64,000 nt of DNA from Lachnoclostridium sp. An14. GTDB lineage: Bacteria; Bacillota; Clostridia; Lachnospirales; Lachnospiraceae. The stretch's first letter is position 1. Every line of letters starts with the position of its first letter. The notes below the pieces were generated by a model. It did not search any database. It was not told where the DNA came from and saw only the letters and a program-made list of their open reading frames with translations. The position numbers and the translations under genes were made by a program. Of this stretch, positions 24,410 to 33,434 are shown in pieces. The stretch is from positions 1 through 64,000 of the forward strand of contig NZ_NFLE01000020.1 in the NCBI RefSeq assembly GCF_002160755.1, given 5' to 3'.

Positions 24410-25492
24410 CTAATTCGTTTCATAGCGGCCGTTCCACCGCTCCCCGCACCAGCGCTCCAGGGCCTCCAGGTTTTCCTCACAGTATTCCAGCTCCTTGGAG
24501 TAGCGCCTGGCGCTCTCCACGCCGTCCTCAAAGGAAAAGCTGCCCTTCGTCAGCCAAAGGAATACATCCCGCAGGCAAACCACCTGTACCCCCGCCAGGG
24601 CTGCCAGGGCCCGGGGAAGTGCCTCTCCGTCAAAGGCCGCTTTCAGAAAATGGCGGAACAGGAAATAGGACAGCAGATTGGCGTATTCTCTCTCCCTCTG
24701 GGGGTGGCGGGAGAGAAATTCCGGAACCGCCGCCAAAAGCTCCGGCAGCCGTCCTTCCATGGCCGCCAACTGGCCGGGCCAGGCGGGATCCATGGGCTCC
24801 AGGCGGGATAAGACGGTCAGCAGCTCCCGGCACAGCCTTTCCGTCCAGGAAAGGTCCGGCCGCGGAACCTCTGCCCCAGCCGCTGGCACAGTCTCCATAT
24901 CGTCCCATCTCCATCCCTCATCCACCGCCCGCTGCGTCTCCTCCGCCATGCGGCAAATCTCCCGCTCCTTTTCCTCCAAAGACAGCCTTTCCTCCGCCAA
25001 AACGGCGAGCATTCTGTCTCTGGCGCCGTCCAGCAGGGAAAACAGCTCCCCGTCCACCTCGTCTCCCGGCTCCGGTGTTTCCGGGGCTGTCCGCTCCAGG
25101 CTGCCGCCCTTTAGGATCAGCCGGGCCGCCGCCTCGCAGCAGAGTCCGATGCCGGCCTCCTTTCTCAGGGAGCCGTACCACTCATAGTATCTGGGATGCT
25201 CCCGGCAGATTTCACAGAGGGATGCCTCTCCCAGCTCCAGGATCAGGTCGCAGAGCCCTTCTCCGTTCAGAAAGGGGCACCGCTCCTCCTCTCCCGTCAG
25301 CCGGAAACAGCCATCCTCCGTCACCGCCCGGCGCAGCCGTTCTCCCAGGGGGCCATCCACCTGCTTATACCGCTCTAAGCTTTCCCTGTCAATGTCGATC
25401 TCCCATCCGATGCAGCAGCTATCCCGGCAGGCGGAGGCAATGCAGTGAAACTCATCATAATAGGACGGTTTTATCAGCTCCATGACACTCAT
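24410..25492 (-). CDS. fliB: Flagellin lysine-N-methylase FliB family
   Basis: 360 residues. The FliB-type cysteine signature is clear: CIASACRDSCCIGWEI at the start, then CPFLNGEGLC, SLCEICREHPRYY and LCCEAAARLI, probably ligating an iron-sulfur cluster. ATG 25492 gives the ATGA overlap with trmL. The family methylates flagellin lysines in enterobacteria, but homologues occur in non-flagellated Clostridia with no proven substrate. No flagellar gene lies in the window, so the role here is uncertain. The middle and C-terminal parts are helical and poorly conserved. Confidence 0.75.
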   Translation of the reverse strand: MSVMELIKPSYYDEFHCIASACRDSCCIGWEIDIDRESLERYKQVDGPLGERLRRAVTEDGCFRLTGEEERCPFLNGEGLCDLILELGEASLCEICREHPRYYEWYGSLRKEAGIGLCCEAAARLILKGGSLERTAPETPEPGDEVDGELFSLLDGARDRMLAVLAEERLSLEEKEREICRMAEETQRAVDEGWRWDDMETVPAAGAEVPRPDLSWTERLCRELLTVLSRLEPMDPAWPGQLAAMEGRLPELLAAVPEFLSRHPQREREYANLLSYFLFRHFLKAAFDGEALPRALAALAGVQVVCLRDVFLWLTKGSFSFEDGVESARRYSKELEYCEENLEALERWCGERWNGRYETN

Positions 25493-25980
25493 TTCCAATC
25501 GTATTTCGTCAGCTTTCCTTCCAGTTTCATGTTCTCGAAACCGTTCTGCCGCAGGGCCTCATAGAGGATAATGGCCACGGAATTGGACAGGTTCAGGGAA
25601 CGGATGTCTCCCCACATGGGGATGCGCACGCAGGTTTCCTGGTTTTCCAGAAGGATCTCCTCCGGAATCCCACGGCTCTCCGGCCCGAACATGATAAAGC
25701 AGTCCGGCTCGTACTCCACCTCCGTGTAGGTTTTCGGCGCCTTGGTGGTGGCCATGTAGATCTTCGCCCCTGGATTCCGGTCCAGGAAATCCTGGAAATC
25801 GCTGTAAACCGTCACGTCCAGTTTCGGCCAGTAGTCCAGGCCAGCCCGCTTGATGGCCTTCTCGTTCAGCTTAAAGCCCAGAGGCTCGATCAGGTGGAGC
25901 CTGGTGTCCGTGGCGACGCAGGTGCGGCCGATGTTTCCGGTGTTGGCCGGCATTTCCGGCTCGTAAAGCACAATATTCAT
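25489..25980 (-). CDS. trmL: tRNA (cytidine(34)-2'-O)-methyltransferase TrmL
   Basis: 163 residues, the normal TrmL size. SPOUT-fold motifs: MPANTGNIGRTC at the start, MFGPESRGIPEEIL, and the C-terminal knot RIPMWGDIRSLNLSNSVAIILYEALRQ. It 2'-O-methylates the wobble cytidine or uridine of tRNA-Leu using SAM. It is third in the lrp-aminotransferase-trmL-fliB operon, 6 bases after the aminotransferase. Confidence 0.93.
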   Translation of the reverse strand: MNIVLYEPEMPANTGNIGRTCVATDTRLHLIEPLGFKLNEKAIKRAGLDYWPKLDVTVYSDFQDFLDRNPGAKIYMATTKAPKTYTEVEYEPDCFIMFGPESRGIPEEILLENQETCVRIPMWGDIRSLNLSNSVAIILYEALRQNGFENMKLEGKLTKYDWK

Positions 25981-25986
25981 GTCGTT

Positions 25987-27165
25987 TTACCTCAGCCCCT
26001 GCTCTTTCTCCAGCTGCTCCACAAACCGGCGGATGCGGTCCAGAGCCACCTTCAGGCTCTCCAGGGAATAGGCGTAGGACAGGCGCAGGAATCCCTCTCC
26101 GCTGTCGCCGAAGGCCGTACCCGGCACCACCGCCACCTTCTCCGCGTTCAGCAGGCGGACGGCGAACTCGTCGGAGGTCATGCCAAATTTCTTAATGCTG
26201 GGGAACACGTAGAAGGCGCCGTAAGGCTCAAAGCACTCCAGCCCCATCTCCCGCAGGGCGTTCACCAGGTAGCGCCGTCTCTGATTGTAGGACTCCCGCA
26301 TCATTTCCACATCCTCATCGCCGTTTCGCAGGGCGGAAACCGCCGCGTACTGGCTGGTGGTGGGGGCGCACATGATGGCAAACTGGTGGATTTTTAACAT
26401 CTGGCCCAGGATCTCCTTCGGCGCCGCCGCGTATCCCAGGCGCCAGCCGGTCATGGCGTAGGACTTGGAAAATCCGTTGATCAGCACCGTCCGCTCCCGC
26501 ATTCCGGGAATGGAGGCGATGGAAACGTGCTGTCCCTTGTATGTAAGCTCGCTGTATATCTCGTCGGAGATTACAAACAGGTCCTTCTCTATGACAATCT
26601 CTGCCACCTTCTCCAGGTCCTCCTTCTCCATAATGGCCCCGGTGGGGTTGTTGGGGAAGGGCATGATGAGGATTTTCGTCTTCGGGGTGATCTTTTCCAG
26701 GAGCTTTTCCGGGGTCAGGCGAAACTCGTCCTTCTCCTCCAGCTCGATGGGCACCGGCACGCCGTTTGCCAGAATGGTGCAGGGCACGTAGGACACGTAG
26801 CTGGGCTGGGGAATCAGCACCTCGTCTCCCGGATCCAGCATGGCCCGCAGGGCAACGTCGATGGCCTCACTGCCGCCGACGGTCACCATGATCTCCTTAT
26901 CCGGATCATAGAGCAGCTCCTGGCGCCGTTTCAGGTAGTTGGCAATCTCCACCTTCAGCTCCTTTAAACCGGCGTTGGAGGTGTAGAAGGTGCGGCCCTT
27001 TTCCAGGGAGTAAATGCCTTCCTCCCGGATGTGCCACGGAGTGTCAAAATCCGGCTCGCCCACGCCCAGGGAAATGGCATCCTCCATCTCGCTCACAATG
27101 TCGAAAAATTTCCGGATCCCGGACGGCGGAATGGTTACAATTCGTTCTGATAATGGGTTCCTCAT
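25987..27165 (-). CDS. Class I/II PLP-dependent aminotransferase
   Basis: 392 residues. PLP lysine in GFSKSYAMTGWRLGYA (about 235), with FPNNPTGAIMEKEDLE and ISDEIYSELTY for cofactor contacts, as in aspartate/aromatic aminotransferases of fold type I. Overlaps the lrp-like gene by 4 bases (ATGA), so Lrp control is likely. The amino donor cannot be read from sequence. The combination of an Lrp-type regulator and an aminotransferase suggests amino-acid catabolism or balance. Confidence 0.9.
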   Translation of the reverse strand: MRNPLSERIVTIPPSGIRKFFDIVSEMEDAISLGVGEPDFDTPWHIREEGIYSLEKGRTFYTSNAGLKELKVEIANYLKRRQELLYDPDKEIMVTVGGSEAIDVALRAMLDPGDEVLIPQPSYVSYVPCTILANGVPVPIELEEKDEFRLTPEKLLEKITPKTKILIMPFPNNPTGAIMEKEDLEKVAEIVIEKDLFVISDEIYSELTYKGQHVSIASIPGMRERTVLINGFSKSYAMTGWRLGYAAAPKEILGQMLKIHQFAIMCAPTTSQYAAVSALRNGDEDVEMMRESYNQRRRYLVNALREMGLECFEPYGAFYVFPSIKKFGMTSDEFAVRLLNAEKVAVVPGTAFGDSGEGFLRLSYAYSLESLKVALDRIRRFVEQLEKEQGLR

Positions 27166-27644
27166 AAGCTGATCAACATCCTTTCGTCCTTGTCTGGTTT
27201 CTGCATAATGGTGCCGTGGTCTTTATATTTCTTCAAAATAAAATGGGTGGAGGTGCTGAGCACGGAGTCGATGGGAGAGAGTTTCTCCGACACGAACAGG
27301 GCCACCTGGCGCATGGTCTTTCCCTCCAGAATGATGGTGAAGTCAAAGGAGCCGGACATTAAGTACACCGCCTCTACCTCGTTGTACTGGTAAATGCGCT
27401 CCGCGATCTTGTCAAAGCCCATATCCCGCTGAGGAGTCACCTTTACCTCGATCAGGGCAGTCACCTTTTCCTCACCGGTCTTGTCCCAGTCGATCAGGGT
27501 GTGGTATCCGCAGATGATGTGCTCCTTCTCCATATCCGCGATCTCATTTGCCACCGCTGCCTCGCTCTCCCCTAACAGGACCGCCAGATCCTTCAGATTA
27601 ATTCTGCTGTTTTTCTCAATTACCGCTAAGATTTTTTCTCTCAT
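27162..27644 (-). CDS. Lrp/AsnC family transcriptional regulator
   Basis: 160 residues. The N-terminal helix-turn-helix (INLKDLAVLLGESEAAVANEIADME) and C-terminal RAM ligand domain (VTALIEVKVTPQRDMGFDKIAERI, VEAVYLMSGSFDFTIILEG) are clear. GGAGG lies 8 bases before ATG 27644. It is the first gene of its operon and probably senses an amino acid that the overlapping aminotransferase handles. Confidence 0.92.
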   Translation of the reverse strand: MREKILAVIEKNSRINLKDLAVLLGESEAAVANEIADMEKEHIICGYHTLIDWDKTGEEKVTALIEVKVTPQRDMGFDKIAERIYQYNEVEAVYLMSGSFDFTIILEGKTMRQVALFVSEKLSPIDSVLSTSTHFILKKYKDHGTIMQKPDKDERMLISL

Positions 27645-27761
27645 CGCTCATGCCTCCTTATTTTCTTCCTATTGATGATAAGCCGTGCGAAAGCAGAAAA
27701 TTCCTGCCCGCGCACGGCGTCATACTCCATTCCGGGCAGTGAAAATGCCCGTTTCACTTTT

Positions 27762-28346
27762 TCACTCCCCGTCAAACCAGTGGGGGAGCACTTTTTTCAG
27801 TTCGTCCTCCTGGGGCCGTTCCAGATAGCCTACGGTCTCTCCTCCGGTGATCTCCCTGGCGATTCCCCTTTTGACCCGGCCGATCACTGCCGCCGGGATT
27901 CCTTCTCTCCGAAGGGATTCCGCCAGGCGTCCGCCGTTTGCCGCGGCCGCCACCCCGCAGCCGCCGGATAACAGCCGGTATGGGTTTAAGCCGTATTCCT
28001 CACAGATTTCCACCGTATCCTGGCGCAGGGGAATGGCCCTTAAGGAAAACTCGATTCCCAGGCTGTAAGCCCCGGACAGCCGCCAGAGGGCCGCCAGTAT
28101 GCCGCCTTCTCCCGCTGGCTCGTACTCCGATGCCCCCAGGCTCTCCCAGTACCGGATTTGATCCGGCAGCTCCCAGTCAAAGCCGCCTGCGGCCTGCTCC
28201 AGATAAGCCTCAGAAAACCGGGAAATCAGTTCTTCCCGCCTTGCCCTGACGATGGCCGCCGAGCCTTCCGCTCCTGCGTATCCCACCGCCACCAGATCCT
28301 GCCCCGGCTCCATAAGGCCGGTGTTTTCTCTCTCAATCTTTCTCAT
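27762..28346 (-). CDS. AIR synthase-related protein, C-terminal AIRS_C domain only
   Basis: 194 residues from ATG 28346. From about residue 75 it matches the AIRS_C domain of HypE/ThiL/PurM relatives (EGGILAALWRLSGAYSLGIEF, RQDTVEICEEYGLNPYRLLSGG, AVIGRVKRGIAREI). The ATP-binding AIRS N-terminal domain is absent; only about 40 unrelated-looking residues precede. The open frame above the ATG does not resemble the missing domain. It may be a stand-alone ligand domain or a truncated gene. It follows the VanW gene by 19 bases. Confidence 0.65.
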   Translation of the reverse strand: MRKIERENTGLMEPGQDLVAVGYAGAEGSAAIVRARREELISRFSEAYLEQAAGGFDWELPDQIRYWESLGASEYEPAGEGGILAALWRLSGAYSLGIEFSLRAIPLRQDTVEICEEYGLNPYRLLSGGCGVAAAANGGRLAESLRREGIPAAVIGRVKRGIAREITGGETVGYLERPQEDELKKVLPHWFDGE

Positions 28347-28365
28347 TGGCGTTTCCGTCCGGCCG

Positions 28366-30042
28366 TCACGCCACGTAAGCGGAAACGGCTGCCGGTGAAA
28401 AGCTCCCCTGCCGTTCGCCATGTTCCGGAACTGCCCAGGCGGTGGGAACCGGATCCACGGGAGCCGGGTCGCCGGTCGGGGCCGGAGTTTCCGGAGAGGG
28501 CGTCACAGGAGCGGGATCCGCCGGCGGGGCCGGGGTCTCCGGCGCAGGAGCCGGAGTTTCCGGAGTGGGAGCGGGCTGGCTGCTGCCGCCCTGGCCAAGG
28601 CCCACGCCGGGGCCGCCGTCCAGGCCCTCAGAGGGCTGGGGCTCCGTAGCCGGCGGGGTATCCTGAGCGGGAGTCTCCTCCACCGGGGCCGGGGTCTCCG
28701 CGGGAGCCGCCGGGCCTACCTCGTAGACCGCCTTTGACGCGTTGTAGGTGTCATTGTTTAACAGGGTGCGCTCCGTCTCCACGCCGTCCACGGTCACCAC
28801 CTTCCAGAGTCTGGAACGGATTCCCGTGTGGCCGGAGGAAACCTTTCTCCTGGTTCCGGGAGCGAGAGCGTTGTTCACCCGCTCGATGGGAGCGCCGGGA
28901 TCGGTGCGGCTGATAGTCTCCGACACGTACTCCACCTTCCGGTTCTCCGGCCGGGTCTCCTGGCCGTAGCAGGTGAAGGTGAGCTTTCTTCCCGATGTAT
29001 ACGCCTCGATGTAGATGGGCGTGCTGTAATTATTGGTAACCTTCAAATCCTTGTAGGTGCCCGCGATAGCCGCGTCCATAGACGGCTTTACGTAGGTCAC
29101 GATCATGGAATGGTTCTGGCGCTGGGTGATCTCCAGCTCCGCCGCCAGAGCCATATTGTACATGGTGGTGGAAATCTGGCAGACGCCGCCGCCAATGCTG
29201 TCTACCACCTGGCCGTTTTCATAGGAGGCCGCAGGCTCGTAGCCGTTTGCCCTGGTAAAGGGCTGCAGGCACTCGTAGCCGGAAATGGTCTCTCCCGGCA
29301 TGAGCACGTGGCCGTTTAACTTCTGCGCTCCCACCTCCAGGTTCTTCGCCCGGGCGGAGCCGCTGCTGCTGAAATCCGTGGTAAAGGTTCCCAGCACGTC
29401 CTGAATGGTGGAGAGCATCTCCGTGGTGATCTCCGGCTCCTGCTCGCTGACCACGGCCTCCACCGTCAGGGGGCCGTCCCCGGCCTCCGCCAGGGCGGCG
29501 TTTACCACCTGAGCCGTCGCCGCCGTATCCACGGCAATTCCTTTTTCTGAAGGAGTGATGACAAACTCCCCGTTTTCTCTGGTGATGGAGGCGTTTTTGG
29601 CGCTGCCGTCCATGCCGTCAAAGGTGGTCTCCACCAGGGCTGCCAGCTTTGCCTCGTCCACGGCGGTCTCCACGGGGATCTCCGCCCCCTCCTGCTCCAG
29701 GTCCGTAAGGGCCATGTAGCGCTTTAAAAGGTTGCCCTCCGTCAGGCTGGCCACCGTCTCCTCCACCACGTCCCGGTTGCTCCAGGAAAGCCCCAGCTCT
29801 CCGGACGTGGTCTCTAAGGTCCTGTCCCCGGCCTGGATGGTGACGCTCCTGTCCTGAAGTCCGCTTACATATTCCTCAATCTTCTCATCGGCCTCCTGTC
29901 TGCTCAAGCCGCCTAATTCCTGGCCTCCGGCCCGCAGGCCGTCGGGAAGTCCCGCCGCCTGGGCGTCCGCCCCAAAGCCAAACATCAGGCCGCCGGCCAG
30001 GCAGGCCGTCAGAAGTCCTGTTTTCCAAATCCGATTTTTCAT
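28366..30042 (-). CDS. Secreted VanW family protein with Pro/Ala/Thr-rich tail
   Basis: 558 residues from ATG 30042 (GAGGAG just upstream). Signal peptide about 1-30 (ending ADAQA). It has repeated PG-binding-type domains in the YoaR-like N-terminal half, then the VanW domain with NGHVLMPGETISGYECLQPFT and GGGVCQISTTMYNMALAA. A G5-like segment is followed by a tail of repeated PAPETPAP units (about 445-545). VanW proteins are envelope-associated and implicated in peptidoglycan biology, but the biochemical role is unsettled. The proline-rich tail probably spans the wall. Confidence 0.85.
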   Translation of the reverse strand: MKNRIWKTGLLTACLAGGLMFGFGADAQAAGLPDGLRAGGQELGGLSRQEADEKIEEYVSGLQDRSVTIQAGDRTLETTSGELGLSWSNRDVVEETVASLTEGNLLKRYMALTDLEQEGAEIPVETAVDEAKLAALVETTFDGMDGSAKNASITRENGEFVITPSEKGIAVDTAATAQVVNAALAEAGDGPLTVEAVVSEQEPEITTEMLSTIQDVLGTFTTDFSSSGSARAKNLEVGAQKLNGHVLMPGETISGYECLQPFTRANGYEPAASYENGQVVDSIGGGVCQISTTMYNMALAAELEITQRQNHSMIVTYVKPSMDAAIAGTYKDLKVTNNYSTPIYIEAYTSGRKLTFTCYGQETRPENRKVEYVSETISRTDPGAPIERVNNALAPGTRRKVSSGHTGIRSRLWKVVTVDGVETERTLLNNDTYNASKAVYEVGPAAPAETPAPVEETPAQDTPPATEPQPSEGLDGGPGVGLGQGGSSQPAPTPETPAPAPETPAPPADPAPVTPSPETPAPTGDPAPVDPVPTAWAVPEHGERQGSFSPAAVSAYVA

Positions 30043-30080
30043 AGTTCTCCTCAATCAGCCGTTCCCACAGCCGTTAAAAA

Positions 30081-30182
30081 TTAAAATACAGACCAGATGG
30101 CGGATGCCATGGGAAGCACCATCGCCAGGATCAAAATGATCACTACGATCGTGGACACAATCTTTCTCTTTTTCTTATCCAT
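30081..30182 (-). CDS. 33-residue single-pass membrane protein
   Basis: A short ORF with a good ribosome site (GAGGTG 6 bases before ATG 30182). Residues 1-8 are basic (MDKKKRKI), residues 9-31 form one hydrophobic helix, and the chain ends SVF. It sits between the exonuclease stop and the VanW start, in the same direction. The Lys-rich N terminus predicts the N terminus stays in the cytosol. No family assigned. Confidence 0.6.
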   Translation of the reverse strand: MDKKKRKIVSTIVVIILILAMVLPMASAIWSVF

Positions 30183-30187
30183 TTTTA

Positions 30188-30916
30188 TCACCTCTTTTGC
30201 AGGATCCTTCCATATTTCAAAATAATCTTGTCCGTGATCCGCGAAATCTCGTTGCGACTTAAGTCGTCAATTTGCGCAGATAGTGTTATTTTATGATATT
30301 TTAATAAATCACGCAATACTTCTTTTTGCCTTTTTGAGGCCGGCTGTTCCCTTTTTACCTTATATTCCAGGGGTCTGGGAAAAAATGCCTGTTCCTGGCC
30401 GTTTTCGTAGAGGCCGGCCAGTTTCTGATAGAGCTGATGGGCGGCCGCGGCGTCGGAAACGGCCCGGTGGGCGTTCTCCAGCGGGATGCCGAAATACTGG
30501 CAGGCGGCCCCCAGGTTCTTTTTTTCCTCCTCCGGCATGAAACGGCGGCAGAGGGTCAGGGTGTCGATGCCGTTTCTCTCAAAGGAAAGGCCCCGGTTTA
30601 CCGCCGCCCGTTTTAAAAAGCTGTAGTCGAAGATCACCCGGTGCCCCAAAAGGGGCAGGTCGCCGCAGAATTCCAGGAAATCCCCCAGCACGCCGCCGAT
30701 TTCCGGGCAGTCTTTCACCATTTCCTCCGTGATTCCCGTAAGCTCCACGATCCGCGGGGAAATCTCCCGCCTGGGGTTTATGAGCTGGGAGAACACAGCC
30801 GTCTCCCGCCCCTGCTCCACCCGCACCGCGCCGATTTCCAGGATCCGCTCCTCCTTTGGATTCAGGCCGGTGGTCTCTAAGTCTACGGCGATGTAGGAGC
30901 GCTCCGCGGCGGTCAT
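30188..30916 (-). CDS. DnaQ-type 3'-5' exonuclease
   Basis: 242 residues. DEDDh exonuclease motifs: VDLETTGLNPKEERILEIGAV (Exo I), LLGHRVIFDYSFLKRA (Exo II) and AHRAVSDAAAAHQLY (Exo III). The C-terminal ~70 residues are basic and may bind DNA. ATG 30916 overlaps the nth stop (ATGA); the longer open frame upstream is antisense-like noise within nth. Family members proofread or trim DNA; with nth next door, a repair role is plausible. Confidence 0.85.
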   Translation of the reverse strand: MTAAERSYIAVDLETTGLNPKEERILEIGAVRVEQGRETAVFSQLINPRREISPRIVELTGITEEMVKDCPEIGGVLGDFLEFCGDLPLLGHRVIFDYSFLKRAAVNRGLSFERNGIDTLTLCRRFMPEEEKKNLGAACQYFGIPLENAHRAVSDAAAAHQLYQKLAGLYENGQEQAFFPRPLEYKVKREQPASKRQKEVLRDLLKYHKITLSAQIDDLSRNEISRITDKIILKYGRILQKR

Positions 30917-31710
30917 GGGGTCTCTCCCTGTTCCGTCTGTTCCGCGACAGACCGGCGGGCGGTTTTGGAAACGGACGGTTTTCCGGCAGATGCCTTTCTG
31001 GGGGATCGCTGGCCAGCGGAGGGCGTTCCTATGGCCGCCTTCCCGGAAACGCCGCTCTTTCCGCCTGCCCCGGGGCAGAGATCCTGGAGAAAGCAGTCCC
31101 CGCACCTGGGACTTCTGGCGGTGCAGATGGTGCGCCCCAGGGTGATGATGTGGATATTCCACAGAATCCAATGATCCTCCGGCAGAAGTTTCATCAGCTC
31201 ATACTCGATTTTTTCCGGATCTTCCTCTTTCGCGAAACCCAGTTTCCTGGAAATCCGCTTTACGTGGGTATCCACCACAACGCTTGGCTGATGGTAGATG
31301 TTTCCCCGGATCACGTTGGCGGTTTTCCGGCCCACTCCGGCTAGGGAGGTGAGCTCCTCCACCGTCTCCGGCACCTGGCCTCCGTACTCCGTCACCAGGG
31401 TGCGGCAGCAGGAAATGATATTTTTCGCCTTCATGTGATAAAATCCGATGGAGTGAATGTCCCGCTCCAGCTCCTCCTGGCTGGCCCAGGCGAATTTTTC
31501 CAGGGTGTCGTACTTTTTAAACAAATCCCTGGTGACGATGTTGACCCTGGCATCGGTGCACTGGGCGCTTAAAATGACCGCGATCAGCAGCTGCCACGGC
31601 GTCTCATACTCCAGATAGCAGCGAAACTCCGTCCCATACTGCTCGTCCAGCCGCCTTAACACCTCCGCCGCCCTGGCGGAGCGCTCCGCCTTTGTCTCTC
31701 GTTTTGCCAT
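30913..31710 (-). CDS. nth: Endonuclease III
   Basis: 265 residues. Helix-hairpin-helix LAGVGRKTANVI with the catalytic Lys, catalytic Asp in VVVDTHVKRISRKLGF, and the [4Fe-4S] pattern C-X6-C-X2-C-X5-C in CTARSPRCGDCFLQDLC. It removes oxidised pyrimidines and nicks the abasic site. About 45 extra C-terminal residues rich in Ser, Lys, Gly and Ala follow the cluster, an unusual basic tail. It is coupled by a 4-base overlap to the exonuclease gene. Confidence 0.93.
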   Translation of the reverse strand: MAKRETKAERSARAAEVLRRLDEQYGTEFRCYLEYETPWQLLIAVILSAQCTDARVNIVTRDLFKKYDTLEKFAWASQEELERDIHSIGFYHMKAKNIISCCRTLVTEYGGQVPETVEELTSLAGVGRKTANVIRGNIYHQPSVVVDTHVKRISRKLGFAKEEDPEKIEYELMKLLPEDHWILWNIHIITLGRTICTARSPRCGDCFLQDLCPGAGGKSGVSGKAAIGTPSAGQRSPRKASAGKPSVSKTARRSVAEQTEQGETP

Positions 31711-31725
31711 ATTGTCTGTCCTTTT

Positions 31726-33426
31726 TTACCCTTCTATTCCTTGTGATTCCAATTTGTGAGGCGGCCGGGAACCGTTTTCCCGTCTCTCCTCCCGCACCGC
31801 GGCGTTTCCCGTCAGGGGATCCCGGCAGTTGTAGTCAAATACCAGGATTCGCCCGTCCTCCAGCGGCTCCGCGTGGATGCTCTGCCGCGTCTTCCTGCCG
31901 CTGTAAAAACGGCGCAGCTCCTCCTTATGCTCCCGCAGATCCGGGGCGAAAAAGGGGCGGCTTTTGGCATTTTCCCGCAAATACAGGTCCGTTATCAGCA
32001 GATCCCGGTATTTGGCTCCGTCAAACCCCTGCTCCTGGACAAACCGGTACAAAATCTCGTACCGGGCCAGGCGGCTGTGGCTCATCCCCGAAAGCCCCTT
32101 CCTTCCATAATAATCCGCCAACGCCTCAAAGCAGCGAAACGGCCCGTCAAACTCCTCCGTCAGGGCCTCTATGGTCTCCGTGAACTGGCGGCTGTTGTAA
32201 TAGACCTCCACCATTTCCTCCACCCCTTTTAAGCGGATGACCTCGTCGTAGGAGAGCCAGCGGGTACGCAGCACCTCATAGGGCGGGCAGCCGCGGTACA
32301 CCAGACCGTACTCCTCGGCCGCCTCCATCATGTAGGAGCCGCTTAGCACCTTCAGAAATCCCAGCTGCAGCTGCTCCGGCCTCATCCGGTACACGCCGTC
32401 GAAGGAGCGGCGGAAACTCTCGTAATCCTCGTGGGGCAGACCGGCGATGAGATCCAGGTGCTGGTGGATGTTGTGGGCGCGGTTAATGGCTGCCACAGCG
32501 TTTTCCAGCCGTTTTAAATCTGTCTTTCTGCGGATCGCCGCCAGAGTCTTTGGATTGGTGCTCTGGACGCCGATCTCAAACTGCACCAGGCCGGGACGCA
32601 TTTTCCCCAAAAGCTCCAGCTCCTCCTCGTCCAGCAGGTCGGCGGAGATTTCAAAGTGGAAGTTGGTCACCCCGTTGTCATGGCGCAAAATGTGGTTCCA
32701 GATGGCCATGGAGTGGCTCTTTTTGCAGTTGAAGGTGCGGTCGATGAATTTTACCTGGGGGACACCGTGATCCAGAAAGAAATCCAGCTCCCGTTTCACC
32801 GTCTCCAGGCTGCGGAACCGCACGGATTTGTCGATGGATGAAAGGCAGTAGCTGCAGGAAAATGGACAGCCGCGGCTGCTCTCGTAGTAGATGATGCGGT
32901 TTTTAAAATCCTCCAGCCGGTCGTAGCAAAAGGGCAGCTCGTCCATGGATATGGGCGCCCGCGGCCGGTTTCTCACAATGGTATCCCCCCGCCGCCAGAC
33001 GATGCCGTCCACGTCCTTCAGCCCGCCTTTTTCCTCCGTCAGGACCTTCATCAGCTCCGCGAAGGTGGCCTCGCCCTCGCCGGCCATCACCCCCGCGATC
33101 CAAGGCTCCTCGGCCATCAGCTCCTCAGCCCTCCAGGACACCTCTGGCCCGCCCAGCCAGATGGCCGTATGGGGCAAAAGGCGGGAAAGATCCCGCCCCA
33201 GCTCCAGCACATATGAAATATTCCAGATATAGCAGGAGAAACCGAGAAAATCCGGCCTGCGCAGGTACAGATCCTGCAGCACCTGATCCATCTGATGGTT
33301 GATGGTGTATTCCCCGATTTCCACCAAAAGGCCGGGAACCTGTTTTTCCCCGTAGGCCTTCAGGCTGTAAACCCCCAGGTTGGAATGGATGTATTTGGCG
33401 TTTAACGCCGCCAGCAGGCACCGCAT
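31726..33426 (-). CDS. B12-binding-domain radical SAM protein (DUF4080)
   Basis: 566 residues. The N-terminal cobalamin-binding fold begins LLAALNAKYIHSNLGVYSLK and lacks a clear DxHxxG, which is usual here. The radical SAM cluster is CPFSCSYC (about 190-197), followed by the DUF4080-like C-terminal half. It uses a 4Fe-4S cluster and SAM to generate a radical; the substrate is unknown. It starts 9 bases after the dCMP deaminase stop and is followed by nth. Confidence 0.85.
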   Translation of the reverse strand: MRCLLAALNAKYIHSNLGVYSLKAYGEKQVPGLLVEIGEYTINHQMDQVLQDLYLRRPDFLGFSCYIWNISYVLELGRDLSRLLPHTAIWLGGPEVSWRAEELMAEEPWIAGVMAGEGEATFAELMKVLTEEKGGLKDVDGIVWRRGDTIVRNRPRAPISMDELPFCYDRLEDFKNRIIYYESSRGCPFSCSYCLSSIDKSVRFRSLETVKRELDFFLDHGVPQVKFIDRTFNCKKSHSMAIWNHILRHDNGVTNFHFEISADLLDEEELELLGKMRPGLVQFEIGVQSTNPKTLAAIRRKTDLKRLENAVAAINRAHNIHQHLDLIAGLPHEDYESFRRSFDGVYRMRPEQLQLGFLKVLSGSYMMEAAEEYGLVYRGCPPYEVLRTRWLSYDEVIRLKGVEEMVEVYYNSRQFTETIEALTEEFDGPFRCFEALADYYGRKGLSGMSHSRLARYEILYRFVQEQGFDGAKYRDLLITDLYLRENAKSRPFFAPDLREHKEELRRFYSGRKTRQSIHAEPLEDGRILVFDYNCRDPLTGNAAVREERRENGSRPPHKLESQGIEG

Positions 33427-33434
33427 TCCGGCCC

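Noticed and set aside
24619-25485. Long plus-strand ORFs opposite fliB and similar antisense ORFs opposite many genes
   Set aside because: GC-rich coding DNA leaves antisense frames open; these have Pro/Arg/Gly-rich nonsense composition and no ribosome sites.
30917-31171. N-terminal extension of the DnaQ-type exonuclease
   Set aside because: It is another-frame translation of nth; the ATGA overlap at 30916 and motif I near the start fix the true beginning.
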